Positions 43,080 through 53,770 are shown, counted from the stretch's first letter. The stretch is DNA of 64,000 nucleotides from G965232465 sp965276005 (GCA_965276005.1 OZ254962.1:1612001-1676000), one strand, 5' to 3'. Numbers and translations are program-made. Notes: generated by a model from the sequence alone, not told the origin.

Positions 43080-44339
43080 ATGACAGTAGGTATAAAACAT
43101 TTTAATACGGTTATTATTGGCGGCGGACAAGCGGGCATCGCCACCAGTTACCACTTAAAACAGCACAGCATTTCCCATATCGTCTTAGAAAAAAATCGCA
43201 TAGCCGAACGGTGGCGGTCTGTGCGGTGGGATTCGCTGGTTGCCAACGGACCCGCATGGCACGACCGGTTTCCCAATTTAAAGTTCGAAGACTATGCAGA
43301 TGATGATTTTGTCCCCAAACAGCGGATTGCCGATTATTTTGTCGAATATGTACAAAAATTTGAGCTGCCCATACAACAAGGCAGCTGCGTACAACAGGTG
43401 ATTCGCAACACAGAAAGCACAGGCTTTGTCGTAACGACTGCGGATGGGGTGTACACTTGTCATCACATAGTTGCCGCCACAGGTCCGTTTCAACGCCCAT
43501 CTATACCGCCCATAGTGCCAGAGGATTCGGGGCTGTATCAGTGCCATTCTGCGGACTATAAAAACCCTGATCAGCTGCCCGATGGGGCGGTTTTAGTGGT
43601 CGGCGCGGGATCATCTGGGGCACAAATTGCTGACGATTTAAACCGTGCGGGCAAAACCGTATATTTATCGATTGGGGCACATAATCGCCCTGTGCGGTAT
43701 TATCGGGGGCGGGATTTATGTTGGTGGCTGGGTGTGCTGGGCATCTGGCACCAACCGCAGCTGCCACCAGAAGCCGCCCACCTTGCCAGCCCTGCCAGCG
43801 GGGATCACGGTAAAAATGGCACCGTCGATTTTCGCAAACTCGCCCATCAGGGTATTATCTTGGTCGGTGCCACAAATACTTTTGACGGCAACAGCATCTA
43901 TTTTAAAGATACTCTGCAACGGGATATTGCCACAGGCGACGCCCATTACTTGGCAATGCTGGACGCCATTGATGCCCATATCGACAGCTATAATTTGCAC
44001 TTACCAGAACACCCAGAAGCCCGCCATATCCCGGACGACCCCGAGTGTTTAAAACACCCCATTTTACAATTGGACACAAAGCAAAATCACCTCCAAAGTA
44101 TCATCTGGGCAACGGGCTTTAAATACGATTTCAGCTGGTTACAAGTGGATGCGTTTACAAAAGACGACACCCCCGATCACTACCGTGGCGTATCCAAATG
44201 TGCGGGCGTGTACTTTGTGGGGTTGCCTTTCTTGTCATGCATAGGCTCAAACTTCATCTGGGGCGTATGGTACGACGCTCAGCACATAGCCAACCAAATT
44301 GCTTTACAGAATAAATATATGCAATGGGAATGCACCTAA
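43080..44339 (+). CDS. FAD-dependent monooxygenase / flavoprotein (FMO/CzcO type)
   Basis: A 419-residue flavoprotein with two dinucleotide-binding folds: VIIGGGQAGIATSYHL near the N-terminus for FAD and VVGAGSSGAQIADDL near residue 173 for NADPH. ATGFKYDFSWL near residue 340 is the typical late motif. It probably oxygenates an N- or S-containing group or a carbonyl. It starts 3 bp after the nucleoside hydrolase and ends the operon. Confidence 0.85.
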   Translation: MTVGIKHFNTVIIGGGQAGIATSYHLKQHSISHIVLEKNRIAERWRSVRWDSLVANGPAWHDRFPNLKFEDYADDDFVPKQRIADYFVEYVQKFELPIQQGSCVQQVIRNTESTGFVVTTADGVYTCHHIVAATGPFQRPSIPPIVPEDSGLYQCHSADYKNPDQLPDGAVLVVGAGSSGAQIADDLNRAGKTVYLSIGAHNRPVRYYRGRDLCWWLGVLGIWHQPQLPPEAAHLASPASGDHGKNGTVDFRKLAHQGIILVGATNTFDGNSIYFKDTLQRDIATGDAHYLAMLDAIDAHIDSYNLHLPEHPEARHIPDDPECLKHPILQLDTKQNHLQSIIWATGFKYDFSWLQVDAFTKDDTPDHYRGVSKCAGVYFVGLPFLSCIGSNFIWGVWYDAQHIANQIALQNKYMQWECT

Positions 44340-44433
44340 GTCATCGATATGTAACGGATGCTGTGTTGAATTAGCGATTGTTCTAAGCATGGATATATTC
44401 CTACATATAGTCCAGACACATTCGGGCGTTATT

Positions 44434-45645
44434 TTATTTTTTCTTAAAACATACCATACATACGCACAGCAAGGCTATGGACACCATTTCAAAACCGATA
44501 ATAAACGCAAACATCAGATGAAACCCTAATTGTAACAACAAATACCCACCGACAGTCGGCGATAATGCCATAAATAACACCCCTATCATTGCCACAATCC
44601 CCATGACTTTACCCAGTATGTTTTTGTCAAAATACTGCCCCGTCATTATCGCCCGTAACACGGTATTTAAACCATATGCCATGCCTTGACACAACAACGC
44701 CACAGGTAAAAATATCAATGAAGCGTTTGTCGCCCATATAACACCAGAGGCACATATCATGATGCCAATAGCAAAAATGCCAATGGCTTCAATGGATAGA
44801 TGGCGTTTTAATGTGGGAAAAAACAAACGCCCTAATACTTGGGCAGGTCCCACAAGAAACAATAACGCAGCGGCAAAACCACCCCCATCGGATGGCGATA
44901 AAATAATGGGCAATTGAAAGATAAGAATAGTATGAGATAATACTATAAAACCAAAACAGGTACCAATGAGTACACATCGCCACACATGTCGAAACGATAT
45001 TTGCATCGAACCGTTTTGGATCGCAGGGGAGGCGTATGTGTGTTGCTTAAAAAATGTTTTTGGCAGTATAAATAATGTCGTTAAAGTTGCCAAACCCAGC
45101 CCCATAAAAACCCCTCTCCAGCCCCATAAAGGCTGCAAGAAAATCACCGCTGGATAGGCGATAAAAGTAGCCATACCAGCGATAAGAGTCATCTTTAAAA
45201 TTGCCCTATCGGCTCTGTCTTTGTCGGGGCTGTTACGGATAATCAAAGCAAAAAATGGATCGTACAATAAAAATGCGTTGACAATACCTACCATCGCCAT
45301 GCACCCATATACTATATATGCCGAAGACGATAAGGATATGACAAATAACAACACCGATCCAACAATAATACTAACCCTAATAGTCGTAAACGCCGCTCCG
45401 GCATCCACAAACCGCCCCGCCACAGGCGAAAACACCGCCCACAACAAAAACCCAACAGTCAAAGCCAAAAATAAATTTTCCACCGCCCACCCCGTTTGGT
45501 AAGATATAATCGGAATAGCCGCAGAAAACGCATAAAAAAAACAAGACCACAAAATCAGTTGCACCAAAGACAACCGTAACACCACATCGCCACACCACAC
45601 ATCTTTTAACCGCTGTGATGCGGATTGTACATTAAAATATATCAT
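44434..45645 (-). CDS. Major facilitator superfamily transporter (first)
   Basis: A 403-residue protein with about 12 hydrophobic segments and the typical N- and C-terminal halves (FSPVAGRFVDAGAAFT after helix 2). Substrate is unknown. It converges on the flavoprotein gene and lies 6 bp downstream of an adhesin fragment. Confidence 0.82.
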   Translation of the reverse strand: MIYFNVQSASQRLKDVWCGDVVLRLSLVQLILWSCFFYAFSAAIPIISYQTGWAVENLFLALTVGFLLWAVFSPVAGRFVDAGAAFTTIRVSIIVGSVLLFVISLSSSAYIVYGCMAMVGIVNAFLLYDPFFALIIRNSPDKDRADRAILKMTLIAGMATFIAYPAVIFLQPLWGWRGVFMGLGLATLTTLFILPKTFFKQHTYASPAIQNGSMQISFRHVWRCVLIGTCFGFIVLSHTILIFQLPIILSPSDGGGFAAALLFLVGPAQVLGRLFFPTLKRHLSIEAIGIFAIGIMICASGVIWATNASLIFLPVALLCQGMAYGLNTVLRAIMTGQYFDKNILGKVMGIVAMIGVLFMALSPTVGGYLLLQLGFHLMFAFIIGFEMVSIALLCVCMVCFKKK

Positions 45646-45651
45646 ACACTC

Positions 45652-46188
45652 TCATTTCCCTATTTTTATTTGTATGCGTACAAACACCCTACCCAAATAC
45701 AGCAAAACTATCAATAAAAAAACACTTTGCCCACCGCTTAGAATAATAATTTCCGAATCCGAAGACAGGACACCTGTAGTTGTCGTGCCTAAATGCACAA
45801 TACTAACCCGTTTACCGTCCGCTTCCCATACGGTGATTGCGTCCGTTTGTGTGTTGTCAGCGGCGGCACCGCTTTTGCCCGTAAGCATTTTGATAAGTAA
45901 GTCGTTATCATCCCCGGATACGGTTTTACCTGAGGCAACGGTGATTTCTGCTCTACCCGCATCTCGATCCGCTAATATCAGTTTTTTACCACCGCTGTAG
46001 CCATCGCTGACATCACTGGTGGTATTTGCGGTCATGACAAGCCCGCCGTTAATTTTTACATCCCGATTAATTTTAATCAACCGCCCAGCAATCAAGGTCA
46101 ATGTGCCGGCACCCGTTGTGGTGATAATATCATCGTCGATAGTAATATCGTTACTAGCGACAATTTTTATATCTGTGCCAGATTGCAA
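45652..46188 (-). pseudogene. FHA-like adhesin fragment, 3' part
   Basis: A fragment of about 178 residues with the beta-helix character of filamentous-haemagglutinin exoproteins: SGTDIKIVASNDITIDDDII, then TTTGAGTLTLIAGRLIKINR and INGGLVMTANTTSD. It ends in a hydrophobic stretch (VFLLIVLLYLGRVFVRI). It has no secretion domain or convincing start, and its 5' side abuts an IS110-like transposase fragment at about 46180-46194. It could be the lost 3' part of the adhesin gene at 16326. Confidence 0.6.
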
Positions 46189-46193
46189 TTTCT

Positions 46194-46445
46194 GTTATTA
46201 ACGGAACTTTTCAGCAATTTTCAAATACCCTTAAGGGTATAAAAAAACTTATCCAGTGGAACATAAAAAAATCTGAATGTCCATTTATTGTATTTGAACC
46301 AAGTGGGGGTTATGAACGCAAATTAGAAAATATGGTTCAAGATTATCACAGGGTTTTGTCTGCAAAAGTGAATGCAAGATATGTCTGTAATTTTGCTAGT
46401 GCAAAGGGGCAATTGGCAAAGACGGATACCATTGATGCATGCTGA
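46194..46445 (+). mobile_element. IS110-family transposase fragment
   Basis: The plus-strand frame from GTT at 46194 reads VINGTFQQFSNTLKGIKKLI, then FIVFEPSGGYERKLENMV and FASAKGQLAKTDTIDA, then stops with TGA at 46443-46445. FEPSGGYE and KTDTIDA match the Glu and Asp of the DEDD transposase N-terminal domain of IS110 elements. The N-terminus, C-terminal half and element ends are missing, so it is a dead remnant. Confidence 0.78.
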
Positions 46446-46482
46446 GTATGTGATTGTTATAATCGGGGATAAAGGTTTTGTG

Positions 46483-47667
46483 TTATACATTCACATCTTT
46501 TTTTGTTTTTAATAACCACAAGCATAATACAGCACTAATGGCGGTTATGCTGGCACCTATTTTAAATACGCCTTCTGCAAAAATGGGATATAGGTATCCG
46601 GCAATGGGTACAGCTATCATCCATGGGATAAAGATTAGGGACGCTTGAAATGCATTTTGTGCCGATGATGACATTGACGGGGGGACATTGCGTTGGATGA
46701 AGTATGCCGCCGCACTGTGATACAAAGCAAATGTAATGCCGTGTAATAATGTGAATGAGGCGATTTGCCATATACCTGTGTATTCGGATATTCCATACCA
46801 ACGGACGATTGCAACCACAGCACAAAACGCCATAACGGCAATGGGACGAAATCTTCTGACAATTTTTTTACTGAATATAAAGAATATGATTTCTGCTACA
46901 TTACCCGCAAACAATACAAGCCCCATTTGTTTTTTGCTAAACCCTAAGTCTTCGAAATATACACTTGCCAGCCCAAAGTAAGATGCACCCCCGATACCAT
47001 AAATCAAGTTAATCAGTAAAAATATTTTTAACCATGGCAACGACAGTACATCCAACCACATATTGCCTTTTTCAGATTTTTCGTGGGGCATGGTGTCTGT
47101 CTTTAATAAGGGAATTGATACGATAACGATACATAAAACCAACGCTCCCATAAAAGGTAAAATCTGAATACTATATGCATCAATCAATGCACCGCCCCCA
47201 ATAACCCCTATGGAAAATCCTATGGCTAGGACAGCTCGCAATACGACAAAATTCACCTTTTTTTCGCCATTTATGGGCATCGATTGAATGGCGATGCTGT
47301 CTATGAAGGGTATTAAAGTACCCACCCCCGCCGATACGATTACAAAACATGTATACAGCACATACACATGGGTTAAAAATGGCCATGCTAAAATCATAAG
47401 CATGGATACGACCAATAAAAACACAATGGCGTGTTTACGACCGCCTTTGTGGGTGTCAGCGTAGTGGCTACATACATTGCCAAAGACCACAGTCATAAAC
47501 ATGCCGATACCCGTTAAAGAAGTGGCAATAAACAAGCTAACCTCCCGGTCTAATAACCATAATACAGAAAAGAATCCCGCACTACCCATAAATATGCCAA
47601 TAAATATATAGGCGATGATACAAAATATTAAATTGGGATGATTTTTATGTATAGTCGATAAACGCAT
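46483..47667 (-). CDS. Major facilitator superfamily transporter (second)
   Basis: A 394-residue protein with about 12 transmembrane segments; MFS-like loops include CSHYADTHKGGRKHA after helix 2. The pattern resembles the LacY/nucleoside-symporter branch, but substrate is unknown. The start at 47667 (MRLSTIHKN) has an AAGGGA site at good distance; 23 extra upstream codons are not supported. It is divergent from the GH116 gene. Confidence 0.8.
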   Translation of the reverse strand: MRLSTIHKNHPNLIFCIIAYIFIGIFMGSAGFFSVLWLLDREVSLFIATSLTGIGMFMTVVFGNVCSHYADTHKGGRKHAIVFLLVVSMLMILAWPFLTHVYVLYTCFVIVSAGVGTLIPFIDSIAIQSMPINGEKKVNFVVLRAVLAIGFSIGVIGGGALIDAYSIQILPFMGALVLCIVIVSIPLLKTDTMPHEKSEKGNMWLDVLSLPWLKIFLLINLIYGIGGASYFGLASVYFEDLGFSKKQMGLVLFAGNVAEIIFFIFSKKIVRRFRPIAVMAFCAVVAIVRWYGISEYTGIWQIASFTLLHGITFALYHSAAAYFIQRNVPPSMSSSAQNAFQASLIFIPWMIAVPIAGYLYPIFAEGVFKIGASITAISAVLCLWLLKTKKDVNV

Positions 47668-47921
47668 ATATGATTCCCTTATGTAGCATGGTATTGTCAC
47701 TCCAATAATAAATTTTTGTTTTATATCTGATAGCATACACTTTTTTTATGGATTGTCAATATTCATGGCTCGTATCATTAACAGCATATCGTATATCAAA
47801 AAAATAAATATATACAAGCCATAAAAATAGCTTGACTATGCACAGAATATATGGTTACATTACAAATGTGAAACAAAATTTTATTTTTAAAATATACTGA
47901 TGGACTGAGAGAGGAGTACCG

Positions 47922-50540
47922 ATGGCGTTTGATAACTTCAAGTATTCTGATGAAAATGTAAAAAATATCGTATTTCCTTTGGGGGGAATTGGTGCGGGTT
48001 GTATTGGGCTTGGTGGCGATGGACGATTGCAGGATTGGGAAATCTTTAACCGTCCCAACAAGGGCACCGTAAATGGCAATTCGCATTTTGCCATCAGAGC
48101 TGAATACAATGGCAAAGTTGTCGATACCCGTGTATTGCATGGTCCGTATCGAGGGGAATTGTTGGGACAGCTGTCGGGTAACCGGTTTAATCGTTTTGGC
48201 TTTGGGGCAAACAGGTCTAAAATGACCGGCTTTCCTAGTTTTGAAAAAGTCGTATTCACTGGTCCATATCCTGTTGCTGTGTTGGACTTTACCGACAAGC
48301 GATTCCCTGCGAACATTCAAATGACGGCACTCAGCCCGTTTATCCCACTAGACAGCCAAAATTCCAGTTTACCAGTGGCAATGTTTGAATTTAGTATTGC
48401 CAACACCACCGAGTACGACCTTGATTATACTTTGTTCGGCTGTATAGGGTTTGACTTTAAGGACGATGCGGTGGTGGATGTGAACACCCAATCGGGCGTT
48501 ACCAGTATCACTGGATCCTCCACATGCAAGAAAAACAGCCTCGACTACAGCGAAATGTGCATTGCAACAGATACCCAAGATACCAGTTATCAACGCCATG
48601 CGTTTCGGGGCAGCTGGTTCGACACCCTTGAAATATATTGGCAAGACATCAGTGCGGGCGGATCATTACAAGACCGCTTTTATGCCCAAGACACCCAAGA
48701 TATGAGCAACGATGCGGGCGGAAGTACAGAACACAGTATTTTAGCATCGCACATTCATGTGAAATCGGGCGAAACCAAGACGGTGCGAATGTCGATTTCT
48801 TGGTATGTGCCCAATATCAATGGGGGTATCCTTGGCGAACATCGCATAAACATTGCACAGCCCAAATGTTGTCCCGACACCGCTTGGAAAAATTACTATG
48901 CAACCCAATGGAATGGGGCACAACATGTGGCGTGGGATGTATTTGCCGATTGGCAATCATTACAAGATAAAACCAAAAAATTCCAACATGTTTTATTGTC
49001 TTCCACCTTGCCAGAATCGATTATCGATGCGGTTTCCTCGACCATATCTGTATTAAAAACACCGACCGCCCTTCGCTTAGAAGACGGTACTTTTTATGGA
49101 TGGGAAGGATGTCATGACGATGCGGGTTGTTGCGAAGGATCGTGTACCCATGTATGGAATTACCAACAGGCGTTACCGTTCTTGTTTCCTGATTTGGAAC
49201 GGGGTCTGCGTACAGCGGATTATGTGCAAAACCAAAACCTCGACAGTGGTGGCATGTCATTTAGAATGGCTCTGCCCCTTGGCATTGGGGCAAATTCTAT
49301 TCGCCCTTGTTGTGATGGGCAATTTGGTAATGTGATGTGCACTTATCGGGATTGGAAATTGAATGGCAATAACGCATGGCTTGAATCCGTGTATCCACAT
49401 GTAAAAGCGTGTATGGAATTTGCATGGCACCCCGACAACGAAGACAAATGGGATCCAGACCAAACAGGCGTTTTAACCGGCAGACAACACCATACATTAG
49501 ACATGGAGTTATTTGGACCAAATTCATGGCTGACCGGTTTTTACTTGGGGGCGTTAAAAGCCTGTGCTGAAATGGCAACCGCCGTCGGGGACACAGAAAC
49601 AAATGAAAAGTATATGGCTATTTACGAAAAAGGCCGTACTTGGATGCACGAAAACCTGTTTAATGGGTCGTATTTTTACCACAAACTGGATTTATCCGAT
49701 AAAAGCCTGCTTACGCCTTTTGAGGAAACTTCTGCTTCGCCTGTGGTCAAATTTAATGTATATGATTTATATTGGAACGAACAATACACCCAATTAAAAT
49801 ATCAAATTGGCGAAGGCTGTTCCATTGATCAAGTGTTGGCACAATTCCATGCAGGCATTTGTGGTTTGGGCGATATTTTTGAAAAATAGGCGTTTTTATC
49901 CGCAGTGAACGCTATTTATGACAACAACTTTATCGAACGGCTGGGCGATATACCTAATCCATGCCGAATTTATGGGTTGGGTGAAGAATCCGGCACCCTT
50001 ATTTGTGCGTACCCCGAAGGGGTGGAACGCCCGGTTATCCCCGTGCCATATACCCAAGAAACCATGCATGGATTTGAATATGCATTTGGGTGTCAATTAA
50101 TGATGGCGGGGGAATTGAAAAAAGGCGTACAAGTGTTTAAAGTCGTACGGGATCGATACAAAGGACACAACCGTAATCCGTACAATGAAATAGAATGCGG
50201 ATCCCACTATGCCCGATCGATGACCAGCTATGGAGCGATGTTGGTGTTGTCCGGCTTTGCCTTTGATTTACCTAGTGGCACTATAGCATTTGACCCCAAA
50301 GTACAAAGCGATGGCACATTCCAATCGATTTGGACAACCGGCACAGGTTGGGGCAGCGTAACAATCACAGATGGACAAATGGCACTTCGCATATTGCAAG
50401 GGAATTTGCCCATCGATGCACTTACTGTACAAGGTATACAAATGTCGAAACAGGATTTCGAAAAATCTGCTGATGGCACCATTATTATTAACAACAACAA
50501 TATTAACATTAGTAGGTTACCAAGTGTCAACCAGCTTTAA
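47922..50540 (+). pseudogene. GH116-family beta-glycosidase gene with one in-frame amber codon
   Basis: Two open frames in the same register, separated only by a TAG at 49887-49889, together encode an 872-residue cytoplasmic glycosidase of the GBA2-like GH116 family. Motifs: FPLGGIGAGCIGLGGDG near the start, YGWEGCHDDAGCCEGSCTHV, HHTLDMELFGPNSWLTGFYL (candidate acid/base Asp), and after the TAG NPCRIYGLGEESGTLICAYP, then RNPYNEIECGSHYARS. The sequence around the stop, GDIFEK-stop-AFLSAVNAIYDNNF, is family-like without a gap, so a CAG Gln codon probably became TAG. Relatives hydrolyse beta-glucosides and glucosylceramides. No signal peptide is seen; the ABC importer that follows would deliver the glycoside. 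Without suppression the product lacks the C-terminal catalytic portion. Confidence 0.8.
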
Positions 50541-50564
50541 TATTTTCAGTAAAGGAGAGAGTCT

Positions 50565-51863
50565 ATGAAAAAAAAGTTAGCAACACGCATATTGGGGGGC
50601 TTGGCACTCAGTTCTTTGGTTGCCATACCCAGTGCATATGCACAAGTAAAGTCGGATATAACGGCAACTTTGAAAGTATATAATTGGAGTACCCCTTCGA
50701 TTAAAGAAAGTACAGACAAAGCCATCGCCCGTTTTAAGAAAAAATATCCAAATGTAACGGTTGAGCCCATTTACCCACCAGCGGTGAATGAAGGCTGGGG
50801 GGCCTATGTAGAAGGGTTTGTAAAACAAGCAAGTATTGGTAATACCCCTGACATTTTCTCAGTGGCGATTGAAGGATTTTCTATGAGTACGAAGACCGGC
50901 TTGTTAACAGACCTTGAACAAATCATCAACAATGATGCGGATGCACAAAAAGTGCTAAGCGATATTGAGCCGAACCTATTATCACAAATGCGTTCCCGCC
51001 CCGGTGGGCAATTAAACTTCTTCCCAACCGAGTGGAATAACATCGTTGTGTATTATAACAAAGATATATTCGACGAGGCGGGAATTGCGTATCCATCTGA
51101 TGACTGGACATGGGAACAATTCCGTGAAACAGCAAAAAAGTTGACCATCAGAAAAAGTGATGGCACCGCAGAACGGTACGGATATACCATTCCCCCATAC
51201 CAATTTGGCTTGGCACCTTTTTTATTCAGCAACAAAACCAGTATATTAGATTCCAATTGGGAAAAATCTAATGTAAAAGATCCCGCTTTCCGTGAAACTT
51301 TGGAATTTTTGAATACAATCGCCAATGTGGATAAGTCTACGCCTGTGTATGATTCGGCTATTATGGACATAGACCTATTTAAGCAAGGAAAAACCGCTAT
51401 GTTTTCTGCGGGACACTGGGTTGTACGGAGTATCCAAGACTCCGGTATGAAAAATGTGGGTGTTGCCATGATGCCTACTGCCAAGGTACAAGCAACCGTA
51501 TTTGGTATTGGCGGTATGTCGATTCTAAAAACCAGTAAATATCCAGACCTAGCATGGGAACTGATTAAAGAAATGACGGGATCAGAATACCAAAAAGACT
51601 TGGCTGATTCGGGGGCTTCTATTCCGTCCTCTCGTACAGCAGCAACCGATCCACAGTGGATGGCGTTCCCTGATAACAGCCAGATCTTTTACGGGTCTGC
51701 TGCAACAGCGTTGCCTATTGAATCGCCACCTAACTACAACAAGGTGTCTGAAATATTCCAACGCCATGTGAAAGCATACTTAACACAAAACCAAACCATC
51801 GACGAAACCATCGACAAGATGGACTCTGAATTGTCCCGTGCCATGAAACGGGCAAACAGATAA
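50565..51863 (+). CDS. ABC sugar transporter substrate-binding protein
   Basis: A 432-residue periplasmic protein with signal peptide ending in AIPSAYA. The mature part (TLKVYNWSTPSIKESTDKAI, FFPTEWNNIVVYYNKDIFDE, DDWTWEQFRE) is typical of family 1 binding proteins for di- and oligosaccharides (UgpB/MalE-like). It starts 24 bp after the GH116 gene and is followed by two permeases and an ATPase, so it probably captures the glycoside cleaved by GH116. Confidence 0.9.
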   Translation: MKKKLATRILGGLALSSLVAIPSAYAQVKSDITATLKVYNWSTPSIKESTDKAIARFKKKYPNVTVEPIYPPAVNEGWGAYVEGFVKQASIGNTPDIFSVAIEGFSMSTKTGLLTDLEQIINNDADAQKVLSDIEPNLLSQMRSRPGGQLNFFPTEWNNIVVYYNKDIFDEAGIAYPSDDWTWEQFRETAKKLTIRKSDGTAERYGYTIPPYQFGLAPFLFSNKTSILDSNWEKSNVKDPAFRETLEFLNTIANVDKSTPVYDSAIMDIDLFKQGKTAMFSAGHWVVRSIQDSGMKNVGVAMMPTAKVQATVFGIGGMSILKTSKYPDLAWELIKEMTGSEYQKDLADSGASIPSSRTAATDPQWMAFPDNSQIFYGSAATALPIESPPNYNKVSEIFQRHVKAYLTQNQTIDETIDKMDSELSRAMKRANR

Positions 51864-51871
51864 GGCATATA

Positions 51872-51907
51872 CCCCCCAGTTGCCCCCAGCATGTGTCGAC
51901 TGGGGGG
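51872..51907 (+). terminator. Hairpin after the sugar-binding protein gene
   Basis: CCCCCCAGT (51872-51880) pairs perfectly with ACTGGGGGG (51899-51907). There is no long T run, so it may attenuate or stabilise mRNA and not fully stop transcription. Confidence 0.6.
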
Positions 51908-52007
51908 AATGTCTTAATAAAAACAATATGTTAAGATAAAGCATGAAAAATATAAACACGAGTCGTATAATCGTTCATACACACAAATAAAGGGGAGAGA
52001 ATATATA

Positions 52008-52898
52008 ATGTTAAAATTCATTAAACGGGATTCGTTGACCGCATATGGGTTTTTGTTTCCTGCCTATTCTTTATATGTGATTTTTCTGTTACTGCCCCTT
52101 GCCGCCGGGCTGGTGTTAGCGTTTTTTTATACGGATCGCTTTACCCTTGAAATTGAATTTGTCGGCTTTGAAAACTTTACCTATATTTTTGAAGACCCCA
52201 GATTTTGGATAAGCTTCAAAAATACTTTTCACTTCATTTCATTAGCCGTGATTATGAATGTGGGTGTGGGATTGTTATTGGCATTGTTATTAGATCGGGC
52301 TATTCCCTCTACTTTATTATATTTTTTCCGATTTGCGTATTTTATGCCTGTGCTTATGTCGTTGGCTTTTGCGTCATTTGTTTGGCAGTTTTTATACTCC
52401 CAAGAAATGGGCATTCTGAATTATTATGTACAAAAATTGGGATTTAAACCCATCGGTTGGATAACCGACAGCAGTAAAGCGATGTTTTCAATTGTGATTC
52501 TGGATGTATGGAAAAATGTTGGTTTCTTTATGGTTGTTATTTTGTCCGCATTACAAAATGTACCCAAACACATTATCGAAGCCAGTAAAATAGATGGAGC
52601 ATCAGAGCTGACAACCATTTTGCGGATAAAAATTCCATACATTTATCCTGTTTTATTTTTCTGCGTTATCATTGCCACTATCGGCGGATTACAGGTTTTT
52701 GATTCTATCTTAATTATCACCAATGGCGGACCGGGGGATGCCACCACATCTGTGGTTATGTATCTGGTCAGCGAAGCGTTTAGCAATGGTGACATTGGCG
52801 CTGGTACAGCAACCGCTCTTATCTTATTGATTGTAATTTTAATAGTTACAACCATACAATTTACCTTTGTTCGCCTTATGGAAGGAATAAACAGATGA
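52008..52898 (+). CDS. ABC sugar transporter permease (MalF/UgpA-like)
   Basis: A 296-residue permease with about six transmembrane segments. The EAA loop is EASKIDGASELTTILRIKIP and the segment TNGGPGDATTSVVMYL is typical of sugar permeases. Its stop overlaps the next start as ATGA. The start has an AAGGGGAGAG site. Confidence 0.9.
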   Translation: MLKFIKRDSLTAYGFLFPAYSLYVIFLLLPLAAGLVLAFFYTDRFTLEIEFVGFENFTYIFEDPRFWISFKNTFHFISLAVIMNVGVGLLLALLLDRAIPSTLLYFFRFAYFMPVLMSLAFASFVWQFLYSQEMGILNYYVQKLGFKPIGWITDSSKAMFSIVILDVWKNVGFFMVVILSALQNVPKHIIEASKIDGASELTTILRIKIPYIYPVLFFCVIIATIGGLQVFDSILIITNGGPGDATTSVVMYLVSEAFSNGDIGAGTATALILLIVILIVTTIQFTFVRLMEGINR

Positions 52899-53767
52899 CG
52901 GTCAACCAACCCACAGGTAGCCAACGATTATTAAGCGCATGCCAAGCGATTACCCTTAAAGACACCTTTATTATGGTCGTGTTGTTTATGGGGGCTATTA
53001 TTATGCTGATGCCGTTTTTGTGGATGGTGACCGCATCGCTGCACCCGTCCGAAGAAATGTACACTTTACCGCCTAAGTTTTTACCGACAAGATTTAACCT
53101 AGACGCCTACAAACAAGTCTTTGCATTCCGGTTCGACTTTTTAAGAATGTATTATAACAGCTTTTTTGTGGCAATTATGACCACATTTTTAGCTTTGTTA
53201 TCCAGTTGCATGGCGGGATTTGCTTTTTCCCGTATTAATTTCGCCGCTAGCCCTTTTGTATTGGCAACCATTTTAGCGGGCATGATGGTACCCCCGACTT
53301 TGGCAATTATTCCCCTGTTTTATGGTATGGCAGCCATTGGATTGCTAAACAGTATTTGGTCGCTTATTTTGCCTGCGGCGGCGTCCCCTTTGGGTATCTT
53401 TATGATGGTACAATTTATGAAATCGCAACCTAGGGAATACGAAGAAGCAGCCCTCATTGACGGTGCTAATTACTGGACAATATTTTACAGAATATCTTTG
53501 CCACAGCTCAAAGCCCCCATGGCGGCATTGGGCATCATCGTATTTACCAGCAGTTGGAGTAACTTTATGTTGCCATACATCTTTATCACCAAAGAAGAAA
53601 ACATGACCTTGCCGGTGGGGATTATGGGTATTAACGCAGAACCATTTGTGGAGCTGTCTGTAACAATGGCGGCGGTTACCATGAGTATGATACCCTTATT
53701 CATTGCATTTTTAATCGCCCAACGGTTCTTTATTGAAAGCCTAGCCAGTAGCGGTATCAAAGGATAA
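52895..53767 (+). CDS. ABC sugar transporter permease (MalG/UgpE-like)
   Basis: A 290-residue permease with about six transmembrane segments; EAA loop EEAALIDGANYWTIFYRISL. It pairs with the permease encoded just upstream and is followed by the ATPase 3 bp later. Confidence 0.9.
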   Translation: MTVNQPTGSQRLLSACQAITLKDTFIMVVLFMGAIIMLMPFLWMVTASLHPSEEMYTLPPKFLPTRFNLDAYKQVFAFRFDFLRMYYNSFFVAIMTTFLALLSSCMAGFAFSRINFAASPFVLATILAGMMVPPTLAIIPLFYGMAAIGLLNSIWSLILPAAASPLGIFMMVQFMKSQPREYEEAALIDGANYWTIFYRISLPQLKAPMAALGIIVFTSSWSNFMLPYIFITKEENMTLPVGIMGINAEPFVELSVTMAAVTMSMIPLFIAFLIAQRFFIESLASSGIKG

Positions 53768-53770
53768 CAT

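Noticed and set aside
46019..46201. Plus-strand open frame opposite the adhesin fragment
   Set aside because: No ribosome site or recognisable motif; the minus strand carries the beta-helix pattern.
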